From Limimaricola cinnabarinus (GTDB taxonomy: Bacteria; Pseudomonadota; Alphaproteobacteria; Rhodobacterales; Rhodobacteraceae), in NCBI RefSeq assembly GCF_002723615.1, contig NZ_KZ304957.1, positions 1 to 64,000 on the forward strand: 64,000 nucleotides of DNA, given 5' to 3'. Made by a program: the position numbers and the translations under genes. Position 1 is the first letter of the stretch; every line of letters starts with the position of its first letter. The notes below the pieces were generated by a model. It searched no databases. It was given only the letters and a program-made list of their open reading frames with translations, and was not told the DNA's origin. Below, piece after piece: positions 52,435-61,295 of this stretch.

Positions 52435-54140
52435 TGCCCCCCCGCGACCTGCCGGAGCGGCACGCCGCCCTCGGCGGCGATCACCGCATCGAGCCCCTTT
52501 TCGAGCTTGGCCCGGATGCGGCTGGCCTCCTCGGGCGCGGGCTCGAAGGACAGCGCGCGCTGCCATTGAAACCGCGCCTCGGTCTGGCGGCCCACCGCCC
52601 AGTAGCCATCGCCCAGATGATCGTTGACGACCGGGTCCACCGGCTCCAGCTCGGCGGCGCGTTCGAGATGGCCCACCGCCTCCTCGTAGCGGCCGAGCTT
52701 GAACTGCGCCCAGCCGAGGCTGTCGACGATCGCGCCGTTGTCGGGCTGGCTGCGCACCGCGCGTTCGATCATGTCGAGCGCCTCGTCGAGCGATTCGCCA
52801 CGCTCGACCAGCGAATAGCCGAGGAAATTGAGCACCTCGGCGCGGTCGGGGTCGATCTCGAGCGCGGCGCGGAAATCGGCCTCCGCGCCGGGCCAGTCGT
52901 CCTGCTCGTGCCGGGCGATGCCGCGCATGTAGTAGAGCCACCAGGCGGCATCCTCGCCCGCCAGGTCCAGAGCGGCGCTGTAGGCGGCCTCGGCGGCGGC
53001 GACATCGCCGCGGACGCGCTGCAGATCGCCGATCGCCACCTGCACCTCGGCCAGCTCCGGCGCCGCGCGCGACAGCTGTTCGAGCACCTCGAGCGCGCGG
53101 CTGGGCTCGCCCGCCCGGCGCAGCGCCGCGGCGCGGCCAAGCTCGGCGGTGACATGGGCGGGATGGTCCTCGGGCACCTCGGCATAGGCCTGCTGCGCCA
53201 GATCCATCCGGCCGGCCCGCTCCAGCAGCTGCGCGGTGACCAGCAGCGCCTCGACCCGGTCGGGATCGAGCGCCAGCGCCGCGCGGGCGTAAAGCAGCGC
53301 GAAGGCCCCCGGCGTCTCGTTGCCCAGCGCGCCCGCGACGCTGACATAGAGATCGGAGAGGCCCTCGACGGCGGTGGTGACGTCATCGAGGGTGGCGTCG
53401 GGATCCTGCGCGAGGCGCGTGCGCAGCGCCCCGAGGATCGCGTCGCCGCGCCCGACCCGGTCGAGCAGCGCCAGCGCCTCCTCGTGCCGGTCGAGACGCC
53501 CCAGAATGCGGGCATGGGCGGTGACGACCTGCCGGCTCAGCGGCAGCCCGTTCTCCGGCGCGGCGGCGAGGATCGCCTCGGCGGCCGAGAGATCGCCCGC
53601 CACCGCCAGCGCCAGCGCCTTGTGATAGAGGCCGAAGCCGCTCAGGCCGGGGGTTTCGATCACCTCGTCGAAGGCCGAGAGCGCCTGGTCCATGCGGCCC
53701 TGCCCGAGCCGGGCCCAGGCGCGGGTCAGCCCGTCGGCCAGCGGGCCGACGCCGTGACCGGCCTCCAGAAGATCGAAGATCTCGTCCCAGTCGCCGCGCT
53801 TCGCCGCGTCGATCTGCAGCAGCATGTTGGCGACGGGGCTGGGCGCGCCGGTCTCGCGCAGCCGCTCGGCCAGGGGCATCGCCGCCTCCGCCTCGCCCGA
53901 GGCCAGAAGCCCGCCGATCGCCCCTTCGAGCAGGGCGGGGTTGCGCGGATCGGCGCCGAGCGCGGTCTCGAACCAGTCTGCGGCGGCCTCGTAATCCTGC
54001 GCCGCGGCGGCGGCGCGGGCGGCAAGATAGGGGCCCGCATCGGTGCGGGCGCTCTGGGCCATCGCCGGGGCAGGGGCGAAAGGGGCTGACAGGATCCCGG
54101 CCGTCACGGCCAAGGCCCGCAGGCTTCGGGTCACCATCAT
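52431..54140 (-). CDS. Secreted tetratricopeptide-repeat protein
   Basis: A 569-residue protein with a signal peptide (hydrophobic about 8-24, cleavage near PAMAQ) followed by repeated 34-residue helical pairs covering most of the chain. Typical repeats include YEAAADWFETALGADPRNPA, EADFRAALEIDPDRAEVLNF and EEAVGHLERAAELEPVDPVV. This is a periplasmic TPR scaffold, probably for protein-protein contacts at the envelope. It is coupled to ispE by a 4-bp overlap but no functional link to isoprenoids is evident. A lipoprotein anchor is absent. Confidence 0.85.
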   Translation of the reverse strand: MMVTRSLRALAVTAGILSAPFAPAPAMAQSARTDAGPYLAARAAAAAQDYEAAADWFETALGADPRNPALLEGAIGGLLASGEAEAAMPLAERLRETGAPSPVANMLLQIDAAKRGDWDEIFDLLEAGHGVGPLADGLTRAWARLGQGRMDQALSAFDEVIETPGLSGFGLYHKALALAVAGDLSAAEAILAAAPENGLPLSRQVVTAHARILGRLDRHEEALALLDRVGRGDAILGALRTRLAQDPDATLDDVTTAVEGLSDLYVSVAGALGNETPGAFALLYARAALALDPDRVEALLVTAQLLERAGRMDLAQQAYAEVPEDHPAHVTAELGRAAALRRAGEPSRALEVLEQLSRAAPELAEVQVAIGDLQRVRGDVAAAEAAYSAALDLAGEDAAWWLYYMRGIARHEQDDWPGAEADFRAALEIDPDRAEVLNFLGYSLVERGESLDEALDMIERAVRSQPDNGAIVDSLGWAQFKLGRYEEAVGHLERAAELEPVDPVVNDHLGDGYWAVGRQTEARFQWQRALSFEPAPEEASRIRAKLEKGLDAVIAAEGGVPLRQVAGGQ

Positions 54141-54238
54141 TCTGCTCCTGCCGTTCCGGTCTTGGTGTTGTCGGGCAGGCTAGAGAGGCCGGCGGGGCCG
54201 CGCAATGCGGGTTCCCGCCGACCGGCGGATATCCGCGA

Positions 54239-55909
54239 TCACATGTTCGGGTAGTTCGGCCCGTCGCCGCCCTGCGGCACCGTCCAGACGATGTTCTGGC
54301 TGGGGTCCTTGATGTCGCAGGTCTTGCAGTGGACGCAGTTCTGGAAATTGATCACGAATTCCGGCCCGTCCTCCTTCTCGACCACCTCGTAGACCCCGGC
54401 CGGGCAGTAGCGCTGCGCCGGCTCGGCATAGACCGGCAGGTTCTTCTGGATCGGGACGCTCGGATCCTTGAGCTTCAGATGGCAGGGCTGGCTTTCCTCG
54501 TGGTTGGTGCCCGAGAAGCTGACATTGGTCAGCCGGTCGAAGCTCAGCACGCCGTCGGGCTTGGGATAGACGATCTCCTTGTGATCCTTGGCGGGCTCGG
54601 TCGCCTCGGCGTCGGACTTGCCATGGCCCATCGTGCCCATCAGCGAGAAGCCCAGCGTGTTGGTCCACATGTCGAAGCCGCCCAGCACCATGGAGGCGGT
54701 GAGCCCCCAGCGCGACCAGAGCGGCTTGACGTTGCGCACCCGCTTGAGGTCCTTGCCGATCGCGCCCTCGCGCACCGCCGCGTCGTAGCCTTCGAGCACG
54801 TCGCCCGAGCGGCCCGCCCTGATCGCCTCATGCGCGGCCTCGGCGGCGTGGATGCCCGAGAGCATGGCGTTGTGATTGCCCTTGATGCGCGGCACGTTGA
54901 CCATGCCCGCGGCGCAGCCCAGGAGCGCGCCGCCCGGGAAGGCGGTTTTCGGGAGCGACTGCCAGCCGCCCTCGGTGATCGCGCGGGCGCCGTAGGCCAC
55001 GCGCTTGCCGCCCTTCAGAAGCTCGGCCACCACCGGGTGGTGCTTGAAGCGCTGGAACTCCTGATAGGGGCGCAGATAGGGGTTCTTGTAGCCCAGATGC
55101 ACCACGAAGCCGACATAGACCTGGTTGTTGTCGAGATGGTAGATGAACGAGCCGCCGCCGGCGTTCTTCTCCAGCGGCCAGCCCATGGTGTGCTCGACCC
55201 GGCCCTCATGGTGCTTGGCGGGGTCGATCTCCCAGATCTCCTTCATGCCGAGCCCGTATTTCTGCGGCTCGCGGCCCTGGGCCAGATCGAAGCGCTCGAT
55301 CGCCTGCTTGGAGAGCGAGCCGCGCACGCCTTCGCCCAGGAAGACGTATTTGCCCAAAAGCTCCATGCCCGGCTCGTAGCCCGGCCCCGGCGTGCCGTCC
55401 GGGTTCTTGCCGAATTCGCCCGCGACCACGCCCGCGACGCGGCCATCCTCGCCCCAGACGATCTCCGAGCAGGCCATGCCGGGAAAGATCTCGACGCCGA
55501 GCGCCTCGGCCTGCTCGGCCATCCAGCGGCAGACATTGCCCATCGAGACGATGTAGTTGCCGTGGTTGTTCATCAGCGGCGGCATCGCGATGTTGGGGAT
55601 GCGCACCGAGCCGCCTTCGCCCAGCATCAGGAAGCGGTCTTCCTTGACCGGCACGGTGATCGGCGCGCCCATCTCGCGCCAGTCGGGCAGAAGCCGGTCG
55701 AGGCCGCAAGGGTCGAGCACCGCGCCCGACAGGATATGCGCGCCGACCTCGGAGCCCTTTTCCAGCACCACGACGGAGGTTTCGGGGTCGAGCTGCTTGA
55801 GGCGGATCGCCGCCGAGAGGCCCGCGGGCCCCGCGCCGACGATCACCACGTCGTATTCCATCGCCTCGCGCTCGGGGCGGGTCTCGGTCTGGCTGGTGGC
55901 TTCGGTCAT
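54239..55909 (-). CDS. Electron transfer flavoprotein-ubiquinone oxidoreductase
   Basis: Passes electrons from reduced ETF (fatty acid and amino acid oxidation) to ubiquinone at the inner membrane. The 556-residue protein has the FAD site DVVIVGAGPAGLSAAIRL (about 19-36), a ubiquinone-binding region around EIDPAKHHEGRVEHTMGWPL, and the C-terminal 4Fe-4S ferredoxin-like ligands in RYCPAGVYE and CVHCKTCDIKDP. No part is missing compared with family length. The upstream gap includes the tandem repeat and greA promoter in the opposite direction. Confidence 0.95.
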   Translation of the reverse strand: MTEATSQTETRPEREAMEYDVVIVGAGPAGLSAAIRLKQLDPETSVVVLEKGSEVGAHILSGAVLDPCGLDRLLPDWREMGAPITVPVKEDRFLMLGEGGSVRIPNIAMPPLMNNHGNYIVSMGNVCRWMAEQAEALGVEIFPGMACSEIVWGEDGRVAGVVAGEFGKNPDGTPGPGYEPGMELLGKYVFLGEGVRGSLSKQAIERFDLAQGREPQKYGLGMKEIWEIDPAKHHEGRVEHTMGWPLEKNAGGGSFIYHLDNNQVYVGFVVHLGYKNPYLRPYQEFQRFKHHPVVAELLKGGKRVAYGARAITEGGWQSLPKTAFPGGALLGCAAGMVNVPRIKGNHNAMLSGIHAAEAAHEAIRAGRSGDVLEGYDAAVREGAIGKDLKRVRNVKPLWSRWGLTASMVLGGFDMWTNTLGFSLMGTMGHGKSDAEATEPAKDHKEIVYPKPDGVLSFDRLTNVSFSGTNHEESQPCHLKLKDPSVPIQKNLPVYAEPAQRYCPAGVYEVVEKEDGPEFVINFQNCVHCKTCDIKDPSQNIVWTVPQGGDGPNYPNM

Positions 55910-55996
55910 GGCGGTGTCCCTGTTGGCTCTCCTGCTCCGCGCAAAGGCCTATCGCATGCGCCCGACACGCACAATTGCGACCCCGCGCCATGCGGG

Positions 55997-56044
55997 CCCG
56001 AAGCCGTCCCCGGAGACGGGCCCGAAACCAGCCCCGGAGACGGG
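55997..56044. repeat. Tandem 24-bp direct repeat
   Basis: Two adjacent copies, 55997-56020 and 56021-56044, differ at 3 of 24 positions; both contain CCCCGGAGACGGG. They end one base before the greA promoter candidate, in the divergent gap between the ETF-QO gene and greA. Confidence 0.75.
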
Positions 56045-56045
56045 C

Positions 56046-56075
56046 TTGACTTCGTCCCGCCCGGCGGGGTTAGAA
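56046..56075 (+). promoter_or_regulatory. Sigma-70-like promoter of greA
   Basis: TTGACT (56046-56051) and TTAGAA (56070-56075) are separated by 18 bases, close to the housekeeping consensus. The predicted start would give a leader of about 37 bases before the greA ATG at 56120. Confidence 0.5.
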
Positions 56076-56119
56076 CGTCCGGTGTTGCACGGCCCCGCAT
56101 GGGGGAAAGGCTGTAGAAA

Positions 56120-56590
56120 ATGGAAAAGATCCCGCTGACGCGCGCCGGTTTTGCCAAGATCGACGCGGAGCTGAAGCACCTGAAGACGGTCGAGCGCCCG
56201 GAGATCATCGCGGCGATCTCGGAGGCGCGCGCGCATGGCGACCTTTCCGAGAACGCCGAGTATCATTCGGCCAAGGAAAAGCAGAGCTTCATCGAGGGCC
56301 GGATCAAGGAGCTCGAAGGGGTGATCGGCCTGGCCGACGTGATCGACACCTCGAAGATGTCGGGCTCGATCAAGTTCGGCGCGACCGTCAAGCTCGTCGA
56401 CGAGGACACCGACGAAGAGAAGACCTACCAGATCGTCGGCGAATACGAGGCCGATATCGAGCAGGGCCGTCTCAACATCAAGTCGCCGCTGGCGCGCGCC
56501 CTGATCGGCAAGGATGAGGGCGACAGCGTCGAGGTGCGCACGCCGGGCGGCGAGAAGTCCTACGAGATCCTGAGCGTCAGCTATTCGTGA
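56120..56590 (+). CDS. greA: Transcription elongation factor GreA
   Basis: Binds the secondary channel of RNA polymerase and stimulates cleavage of backtracked transcripts. The 156-residue protein has the N-terminal coiled-coil hairpin (about 1-75), with the acidic tip at about [11 protein letters not shown], and the C-terminal FKBP-like domain ending [13 protein letters not shown]. All GreA hallmarks ([27 protein letters not shown]) are present at normal length. It is monocistronic or followed closely by the coiled-coil membrane protein gene (28 bp). Confidence 0.97.
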   Translation: MEKIPLTRAGFAKIDAELKHLKTVERPEIIAAISEARAHGDLSENAEYHSAKEKQSFIEGRIKELEGVIGLADVIDTSKMSGSIKFGATVKLVDEDTDEEKTYQIVGEYEADIEQGRLNIKSPLARALIGKDEGDSVEVRTPGGEKSYEILSVSYS

Positions 56591-56618
56591 GGCCGCGCGA
56601 GCGGCCCGGAAGGGCGGT

Positions 56619-57563
56619 ATGAGCGACGATCCCGAACTCCCGCAGCCCACCGAGGCACCGTCCTCCGCCCATGCCCTGCCATGGGAGCGGATGGGCCGCG
56701 CCGAGCGCATCGCCGCCGGGGCGAGCCTGCTCTGGGCGCTGGGCGCCGGGCTGGCCATGGCGCTGGGCGGGGCGACGCTGGTCGGGCCGGTGCTGGTCGT
56801 GGTGGTGCCGGTGGCGCTCTTGTGGATCGGGCTTTTCGCGAGCCATGCCTCGCGCAGCGCGCGCGAGGAATCGCACCGCCTGCGGGCCGAGATCCAGACC
56901 CTGCAGCGCAGCCTGCGCACGCAGGCGCGCGGCGGCGGGCTGCCGGCCGAGCTCGACCGGCGGCTTGCCGGGATCGAGCGCGCGGCGCGCCAGACCGAGA
57001 CGGCGCTGGCGGGATTCGGCGTGATGCGCCCCGAGCCCGCCCCCGAGGCCGAACCCGAAACACCGGCCCCTGCGCCCGAACCCGCCCCGACGCTGGGCCG
57101 GGCCGAGCTGGCGCGGGCGCTGAACTTTCCCGACAGCGACCAGGATCTCGAAGGGTTTGCCGCCTTGCGCGCCGCCTTGCGCGACACCCGCGCGCGCCAG
57201 CTCATCCAGGCCAGCCAGGACGTGCTGACGCTGCTGAGCCAGGACGGCATCTACATGGACGACCTCGCGCCGCCGCCCGCGCCCGCCGAGGCCTGGCGCG
57301 CGCTGGCCCAAGGCGCGCGCGGCGCGCCGCTCGCGCCGCTGGCGGAGGGGCTCGACGCCCAAGGCATGGCCGGGATCGCGACCGCGCGGATGGGCGAGGA
57401 CACGATCTTTCGCGACACGGCGCAGCATTTCCTGCGGCTGTTCGACCGGATGCTCGACGATTACTGCGACGGCGCGGAGGACGATGAGATCGCGCTTCTG
57501 GCCGAAACCCGGACCGGGCGCGCCTTCCGGCTGCTCGGCGCGGCGGCGGGCAACTTCTCCTGA
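56619..57563 (+). CDS. Membrane protein with coiled coil, unknown function
   Basis: I do not recognise this 314-residue protein as a named family. It has two adjacent hydrophobic segments (about 30-50 and 53-73) forming a hairpin, then a coiled coil (SAREESHRLRAEIQTLQRSL, about 78-97), a Pro/Glu/Ala-rich linker (about 133-155), and an all-helical C-terminal domain from about 160, with QLIQASQDVLTLLSQDGIYM and FRDTAQHFLRLFDRML. Similar architecture is conserved in Rhodobacterales as hypothetical proteins. It follows greA by 28 bp and may be co-transcribed. The stop is 3 bp from the end of the opposing GNAT gene. Confidence 0.8.
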   Translation: MSDDPELPQPTEAPSSAHALPWERMGRAERIAAGASLLWALGAGLAMALGGATLVGPVLVVVVPVALLWIGLFASHASRSAREESHRLRAEIQTLQRSLRTQARGGGLPAELDRRLAGIERAARQTETALAGFGVMRPEPAPEAEPETPAPAPEPAPTLGRAELARALNFPDSDQDLEGFAALRAALRDTRARQLIQASQDVLTLLSQDGIYMDDLAPPPAPAEAWRALAQGARGAPLAPLAEGLDAQGMAGIATARMGEDTIFRDTAQHFLRLFDRMLDDYCDGAEDDEIALLAETRTGRAFRLLGAAAGNFS

Positions 57564-57566
57564 GGC

Positions 57567-58148
57567 TCAGCCGAGGCGGCGGATCATCGTCGTGGTGGCG
57601 CGAAACCCGAAGACGAGCCGCAGCGGCCCCGCGGGGCGCCGCGCGGCGGCGACGAAGCCGCGCCGCTCGTAGAGCGCGCGGGCGCGGATGTTCTCGTCCA
57701 CCACCTCGAGCCTGATCTCGTCATGGCCGCGCGCGCGCGCCTCCTGCGCCAGCGCCTCGATGAGCCGCGAGCCCACGCCGCGCCCGCGCGTCTCGGGCGC
57801 CACGAAGATCCCATCGACGAGAAAGCGTGCATTGTCCACGTCGCTTTCGAGCAGGTTCAGCAGGCCCGCCCGCCAGACCGCCCCGACCGGGCCATAGGCC
57901 GCGCGCAGGGCCCTGGGGCCGCCCAGCACCAGCGCACCGCGCGCGGTCTTGAACCCGGCCACGCCGAGCAGTTCGCCACCCGGCGCGCGCGCGCAGAGCG
58001 CATGGGCCGGGTCGAGCGCGTGGTCGATGAAGCGCAGCGCCCGGGGCCGGGGGCCGAGCACCCGCCCCAGCTTGGCGCCGAAAGCCTCCCAGTAGAGCGC
58101 CGCGATGCGCGCCCGCTCGTGCTCTTCGAAGCCCTGTCCGATCCTCAC
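57567..58148 (-). CDS. GNAT family N-acetyltransferase
   Basis: A 193-residue acetyltransferase. The acetyl-CoA-binding motif A is ETRGRGVGSRLIEALAQEA (about 125-143, with RGRGVG), preceded by the beta strand FLVDGIFVAP and followed by LEVVDENIRARALYERRGF, a typical end of the fold. The substrate is unknown. The GTG start is inside the overlapping stop of mobA (GTGA), so the two genes are coupled. Confidence 0.85.
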   Translation of the reverse strand: MRIGQGFEEHERARIAALYWEAFGAKLGRVLGPRPRALRFIDHALDPAHALCARAPGGELLGVAGFKTARGALVLGGPRALRAAYGPVGAVWRAGLLNLLESDVDNARFLVDGIFVAPETRGRGVGSRLIEALAQEARARGHDEIRLEVVDENIRARALYERRGFVAAARRPAGPLRLVFGFRATTTMIRRLG

Positions 58149-58747
58149 CGCCGCGCCTCGGCGCGCGCGAAATCCTCGGGCGTGTTGAGATTGGCGAAGG
58201 GGTCCGGGGTTCCTTCGGCAAACGCCGCGCGCGCCGCGCCGTGGCGCTGCGCCCAATCGCCAATCCGCCGCGCCCCGGCGGCGATGTCCCGCTCCAGCGT
58301 GGCGCGCAGCCGCACCGGCCATAGCCCGCAGACCGGGTGCAGCCGCCCGCCGCATTCGGCCAGCGCGATGCCGTCGCTATCTTCGCTGGCGAGAATCAGC
58401 CGCGGCACCAGGTCGCCCGGCAGCCAGGGCGTGTCGCCCGGCACGGTGACGACCCATGGCGCGCCGCGCGCCTGCGCCCAGCCCATCGCCGCCAGCACGC
58501 CCGCCAGCGGGCCGGGATGGCCCGGCAGCGGGTCGGGCACCACCTTAAGGCCGAGGGGGGCGAAGCGGGCCGGATCGCCATTGGCGTTGAGCGCGAGGGC
58601 GGGCAGCTGCGGCGCCATCCGCGCGATCACATGCGCAAGGAGCGGGCGGCCCGAAAGATCGCGCAGCCCCTTGTCGCCGCCGCCCATCCGGCGCGACAGC
58701 CCCCCTGCGAGGATCATGCCGGGCGGGGCTTCGAAGGGCGCGCTCAT
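58145..58747 (-). CDS. mobA: Molybdenum cofactor guanylyltransferase
   Basis: Attaches GMP to molybdopterin to form the bis-MGD cofactor used by enzymes such as DMSO reductase family members. The 200-residue protein begins with MILAGGLSRRMGGGDKGL, the nucleotide-binding motif of MobA, and contains WVVTVPGDTPWLPGDLV and HPVCGLWP, typical blocks. With moaD and moaE elsewhere in the window it shows the strain makes molybdopterin guanine dinucleotide. It is coupled to the GNAT gene downstream. Confidence 0.94.
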   Translation of the reverse strand: MSAPFEAPPGMILAGGLSRRMGGGDKGLRDLSGRPLLAHVIARMAPQLPALALNANGDPARFAPLGLKVVPDPLPGHPGPLAGVLAAMGWAQARGAPWVVTVPGDTPWLPGDLVPRLILASEDSDGIALAECGGRLHPVCGLWPVRLRATLERDIAAGARRIGDWAQRHGAARAAFAEGTPDPFANLNTPEDFARAEARR

Positions 58748-58772
58748 CGGCGGGGCTTTCCGTGCGGAGGCG

Positions 58773-59387
58773 TCAGCTGTCCAGCTGCCGCGCCACGGCG
58801 CGCCGCGCGTCGCGCAGGCTGTCGCTGTCGTTCTCGTTGTGCTCGGTGGTCACCACGCCGGGCAGCGCGCCGAAGCGGGCCATCAGCTTGTCGGGAAACC
58901 ATGTCGTGCCGAGCCCTTCGAAGCCGGGCAGCTGGCCCAGCAGCTGCGAGATCGCGCGCGTGCAGAAGGCCTGCCGCACCGGCCCGGCCGAAAGCGCCAG
59001 CTTCAGCGCCGCCTCGGCGGTGGGGGCCGGCACTTCGAGCCTTTGCTCCACGGTCACGTAGGAGGCGCGCGAGTGGTAGGAGACGTAGCTCTTCACCACC
59101 TGCGGCGTCATGCCGAACAGCACGTCGTTGCGCTCGGGGATCGAAGGGTGGCCGAAGCTGCCCGCCGGGTCGAACAGCACCCTCTGGCTCGCATTGATCA
59201 GCAGCGCGCTATGCGCGCCGTTGCCGGTGCCGAGATTGTTGACCGTGTAGAGCGTCAGCGCGGGCGGCCCGTCATGGACGTAGCGCGCGGCATCGACCGC
59301 CGCGTCGGCGGCCCAGACCGCCTCGCCGCCGGTGCCGCATCCGGCCAGCGCCAGCGGCGCGGCGATGAGAAACGCGCGCCGCTGCAT
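58773..59387 (-). CDS. Lipoprotein, possible permuted NlpC/P60-like hydrolase
   Basis: A 204-residue lipoprotein (RRAFLIAAPLALAGC, lipid-anchored Cys17). The mature part has GNGAHSALLINASQRVLFD with a candidate catalytic His and later AFCTRAISQLL with a Cys, in the His-first order seen in circularly permuted papain-like NlpC/P60 peptidases of the YaeF/YiiX type. The match is suggestive only; if right it would act on peptidoglycan or lipids at the envelope. It lies 3 bp downstream of the small oxidase subunit gene on the same strand. Confidence 0.6.
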   Translation of the reverse strand: MQRRAFLIAAPLALAGCGTGGEAVWAADAAVDAARYVHDGPPALTLYTVNNLGTGNGAHSALLINASQRVLFDPAGSFGHPSIPERNDVLFGMTPQVVKSYVSYHSRASYVTVEQRLEVPAPTAEAALKLALSAGPVRQAFCTRAISQLLGQLPGFEGLGTTWFPDKLMARFGALPGVVTTEHNENDSDSLRDARRAVARQLDS

Positions 59388-59390
59388 GGC

Positions 59391-59540
59391 TCAGGCGTTG
59401 ACGAGCGCGAGCAGGATCAGCGCGACGATGATCGCGATGACGGTGCGGGTCGTCAGCTTGATGAAGCCCGCATAGGTGCGTTCCTGGTCGGTGATGTCCA
59501 TGGTCCCGGGAACATGGTGGTGCTGCTGATCGTCGGCCAT
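59391..59540 (-). CDS. aa3-type cytochrome c oxidase subunit IV
   Basis: A 49-residue protein with a short polar, His-rich N-terminus (MADDQQHHHVPGTMDITDQE) and one transmembrane helix (TVIAIIVALILLALVN) at the C-terminus. The motif MDITDQERTYAGFIK matches the small subunit IV of alphaproteobacterial aa3 oxidases as in Paracoccus. It is not near any oxidase gene in this window, so it presumably serves a separate aa3-type oxidase. Its structural role is packing beside subunits I and III. Confidence 0.88.
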   Translation of the reverse strand: MADDQQHHHVPGTMDITDQERTYAGFIKLTTRTVIAIIVALILLALVNA

Positions 59541-59606
59541 CGGGGGCTCCTCGCATCTGGGCATCTGGCGTATCGCGCCGGGAGTTAGCCCGAATCCCCG
59601 CGCTTG

Positions 59607-60131
59607 TCACGATGTCTCGGGCGCGGCATCGGGTCCGTGTGGCGCCGTGTCCTCCTGCGGCTCGCTTTCGGCCTCCTCCTCCTCCTCCAGCTCGCGCGCC
59701 AGCCGGAAGCCGATCCGCCGGGCCGGGGCCTCGGGGCGCGGGCGGGGCAGGGCGCGCAGGATCACCGAAAGCTGGGTGACGTGCTGGATCAGCTGCGTCT
59801 TGGCGCCCGCGGGGTCCGTGCCATAGAAGGTCACGATATCGGGATCGAAATAGCCCATGCCCTTGATGCGCAGCACGCCCGAAGGTCCCCCCGTCATCGC
59901 CATGGCGACCTCCTCGCCCGGCTCCAGCCCGTCCTCGAACCGCTTGACGTAGTGGATCAGCCGCTCATAGGCCCAGCGCGCCGGGCTCTTGGCCCCTGCG
60001 GGCTTGCGCAGCGCGGGCGGCAGCGCCTGCGGGGCCGCGTCCCCCGCCTCGTCCGCATGCACCTCGCGCAGCCGCGGCAGGGCCTCGGCCTCCAGCGCCT
60101 CGGCGGCGGTGGCGATGATGTCGTCGGCCAT
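59607..60131 (-). CDS. DUF6173-like conserved hypothetical protein
   Basis: A 174-residue soluble protein, conserved in Rhodobacterales and probably the family called DUF6173, with unknown function. Seen: [40 protein letters not shown] and [19 protein letters not shown] as its central blocks, then a charged, glutamate-rich tail ([17 protein letters not shown]). No catalytic motif stands out. It faces accA divergently across a 138-bp gap. Confidence 0.75.
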   Translation of the reverse strand: MADDIIATAAEALEAEALPRLREVHADEAGDAAPQALPPALRKPAGAKSPARWAYERLIHYVKRFEDGLEPGEEVAMAMTGGPSGVLRIKGMGYFDPDIVTFYGTDPAGAKTQLIQHVTQLSVILRALPRPRPEAPARRIGFRLARELEEEEEAESEPQEDTAPHGPDAAPETS

Positions 60132-60208
60132 GGCGGTCCCTCCCTCGTATCCGGGGCTTCAGGGTGGCGCGGGCGGGGCGCGCGTCAAGCAGGCGCGCGC
60201 GCCCCGAG

Positions 60209-60239
60209 TTGCACCGGCCCGCGCGACGCGTCATATACC
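60209..60239 (+). promoter_or_regulatory. Possible promoter of accA
   Basis: TTGCAC (60209-60214) is followed by CATATA (60232-60237) after 17 bases, or by TATACC (60234-60239) after 19. Neither -10 match is strong. Position, about 30 bases before the accA ATG, is plausible. Confidence 0.3.
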
Positions 60240-60269
60240 GGGGGCACGCGCAAATGCAGGGGCCTTCGC

Positions 60270-61232
60270 ATGACCATCTACCTCGAATTCGAGAAGCCGC
60301 TCGCCGAGATCGAAGGCCAGGCCGAGGAGCTGCGCGCGCTGGCCAGGCGCAGCCCGGAAATGGATGTCGAGAAGGAGGCCGCGGCGCTCGACCGCAAGAG
60401 CCACGACATGCTGACGCAGCTCTATGGCAGCCTGACGCCCTGGCGCAAATGCCAGGTCGCGCGCCATCCCGAGCGGCCGCATTGCAAGGATTACATCGAG
60501 CGGCTCTTCACCGAATACACGCCGCTCGCCGGCGATCGCAACTTCGCCGATGATCACGCGGTGATGGGCGGTCTGGCGCGGCTCGACGGCCGCCCGGTGG
60601 TGGTGATCGGCCATGAGAAGGGCCACGACACCAAGTCCCGGATCGAGCGCAATTTCGGCATGGCGCGCCCCGAGGGCTACCGCAAGGCGATCCGGCTGAT
60701 GGATATCGCCCATCGCTTCAAGCTGCCGGTCGTCACCCTCGTCGACACGCCCGGCGCCTATCCGGGCAAGGGCGCGGAGGAGCGCGGCCAGTCCGAGGCG
60801 ATCGCGCGCTCGACCGAGAAATGCCTGCAGATCGAGGTGCCGCTGGTCTCCGTCATCATCGGCGAGGGCGGCTCGGGCGGGGCGGTGGCCTTTGCCACCG
60901 CGAACCGCGTGGCGATGCTGGAGCATTCGATCTACTCGGTGATCTCGCCCGAGGGCTGCGCCTCGATCCTGTGGAAGGATGCCGAAAAGATGCGCGAGGC
61001 CGCCGAGGCGCTGCGCCTGACCGCGCAGGAGCTGAAAGAGCTTGGCGTCTGCGACCGGATCGTCGCCGAGCCGCTGGGCGGCGCGCATCGCGACGCGGGC
61101 GCCGCGATCGACGCGGTGGGCCGCGAGATCGGCAAGATGCTCGACGAGCTTGGCGGCATGGACGGCCAGGCGGTCCGCGCCGACCGCCGCCGCAAATATC
61201 TCGACCTCGGCTCGAAGGGGCTGGCCGCCTGA
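60270..61232 (+). CDS. accA: Acetyl-CoA carboxylase carboxyltransferase subunit alpha
   Basis: Carboxyltransferase subunit that with AccD moves CO2 from biotin to acetyl-CoA, giving malonyl-CoA for fatty acid synthesis and for the PKS extender here. The 320-residue length is normal. Seen: the N-terminal [18 protein letters not shown] typical of Acc[35 protein letters not shown] and [15 protein letters not shown] of the crotonase-like core. A dispersed repeat element begins 18 bp beyond the stop. Confidence 0.96.
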   Translation: MTIYLEFEKPLAEIEGQAEELRALARRSPEMDVEKEAAALDRKSHDMLTQLYGSLTPWRKCQVARHPERPHCKDYIERLFTEYTPLAGDRNFADDHAVMGGLARLDGRPVVVIGHEKGHDTKSRIERNFGMARPEGYRKAIRLMDIAHRFKLPVVTLVDTPGAYPGKGAEERGQSEAIARSTEKCLQIEVPLVSVIIGEGGSGGAVAFATANRVAMLEHSIYSVISPEGCASILWKDAEKMREAAEALRLTAQELKELGVCDRIVAEPLGGAHRDAGAAIDAVGREIGKMLDELGGMDGQAVRADRRRKYLDLGSKGLAA

Positions 61233-61250
61233 TCGGCGCGCCCCCTTCGG

Positions 61251-61272
61251 TTCATCTTTCTTCAAATACGCA
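61251..61272 (+). repeat. Third copy of the dispersed element seen after uvrC
   Basis: TTCATCTTTCTTCAAATACGCA (first 20 bases TTCATCTTTCTTCAAATACG) is identical to the reverse complement of the right arm of the inverted repeat at 43976-44000 over all 22 bases. It lies 18 bp after the accA stop. Three copies, all just beyond gene ends, make it a genuine repeat family. Confidence 0.85.
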
Positions 61273-61295
61273 AATTCCACGGCCGGGGCCGGGCG

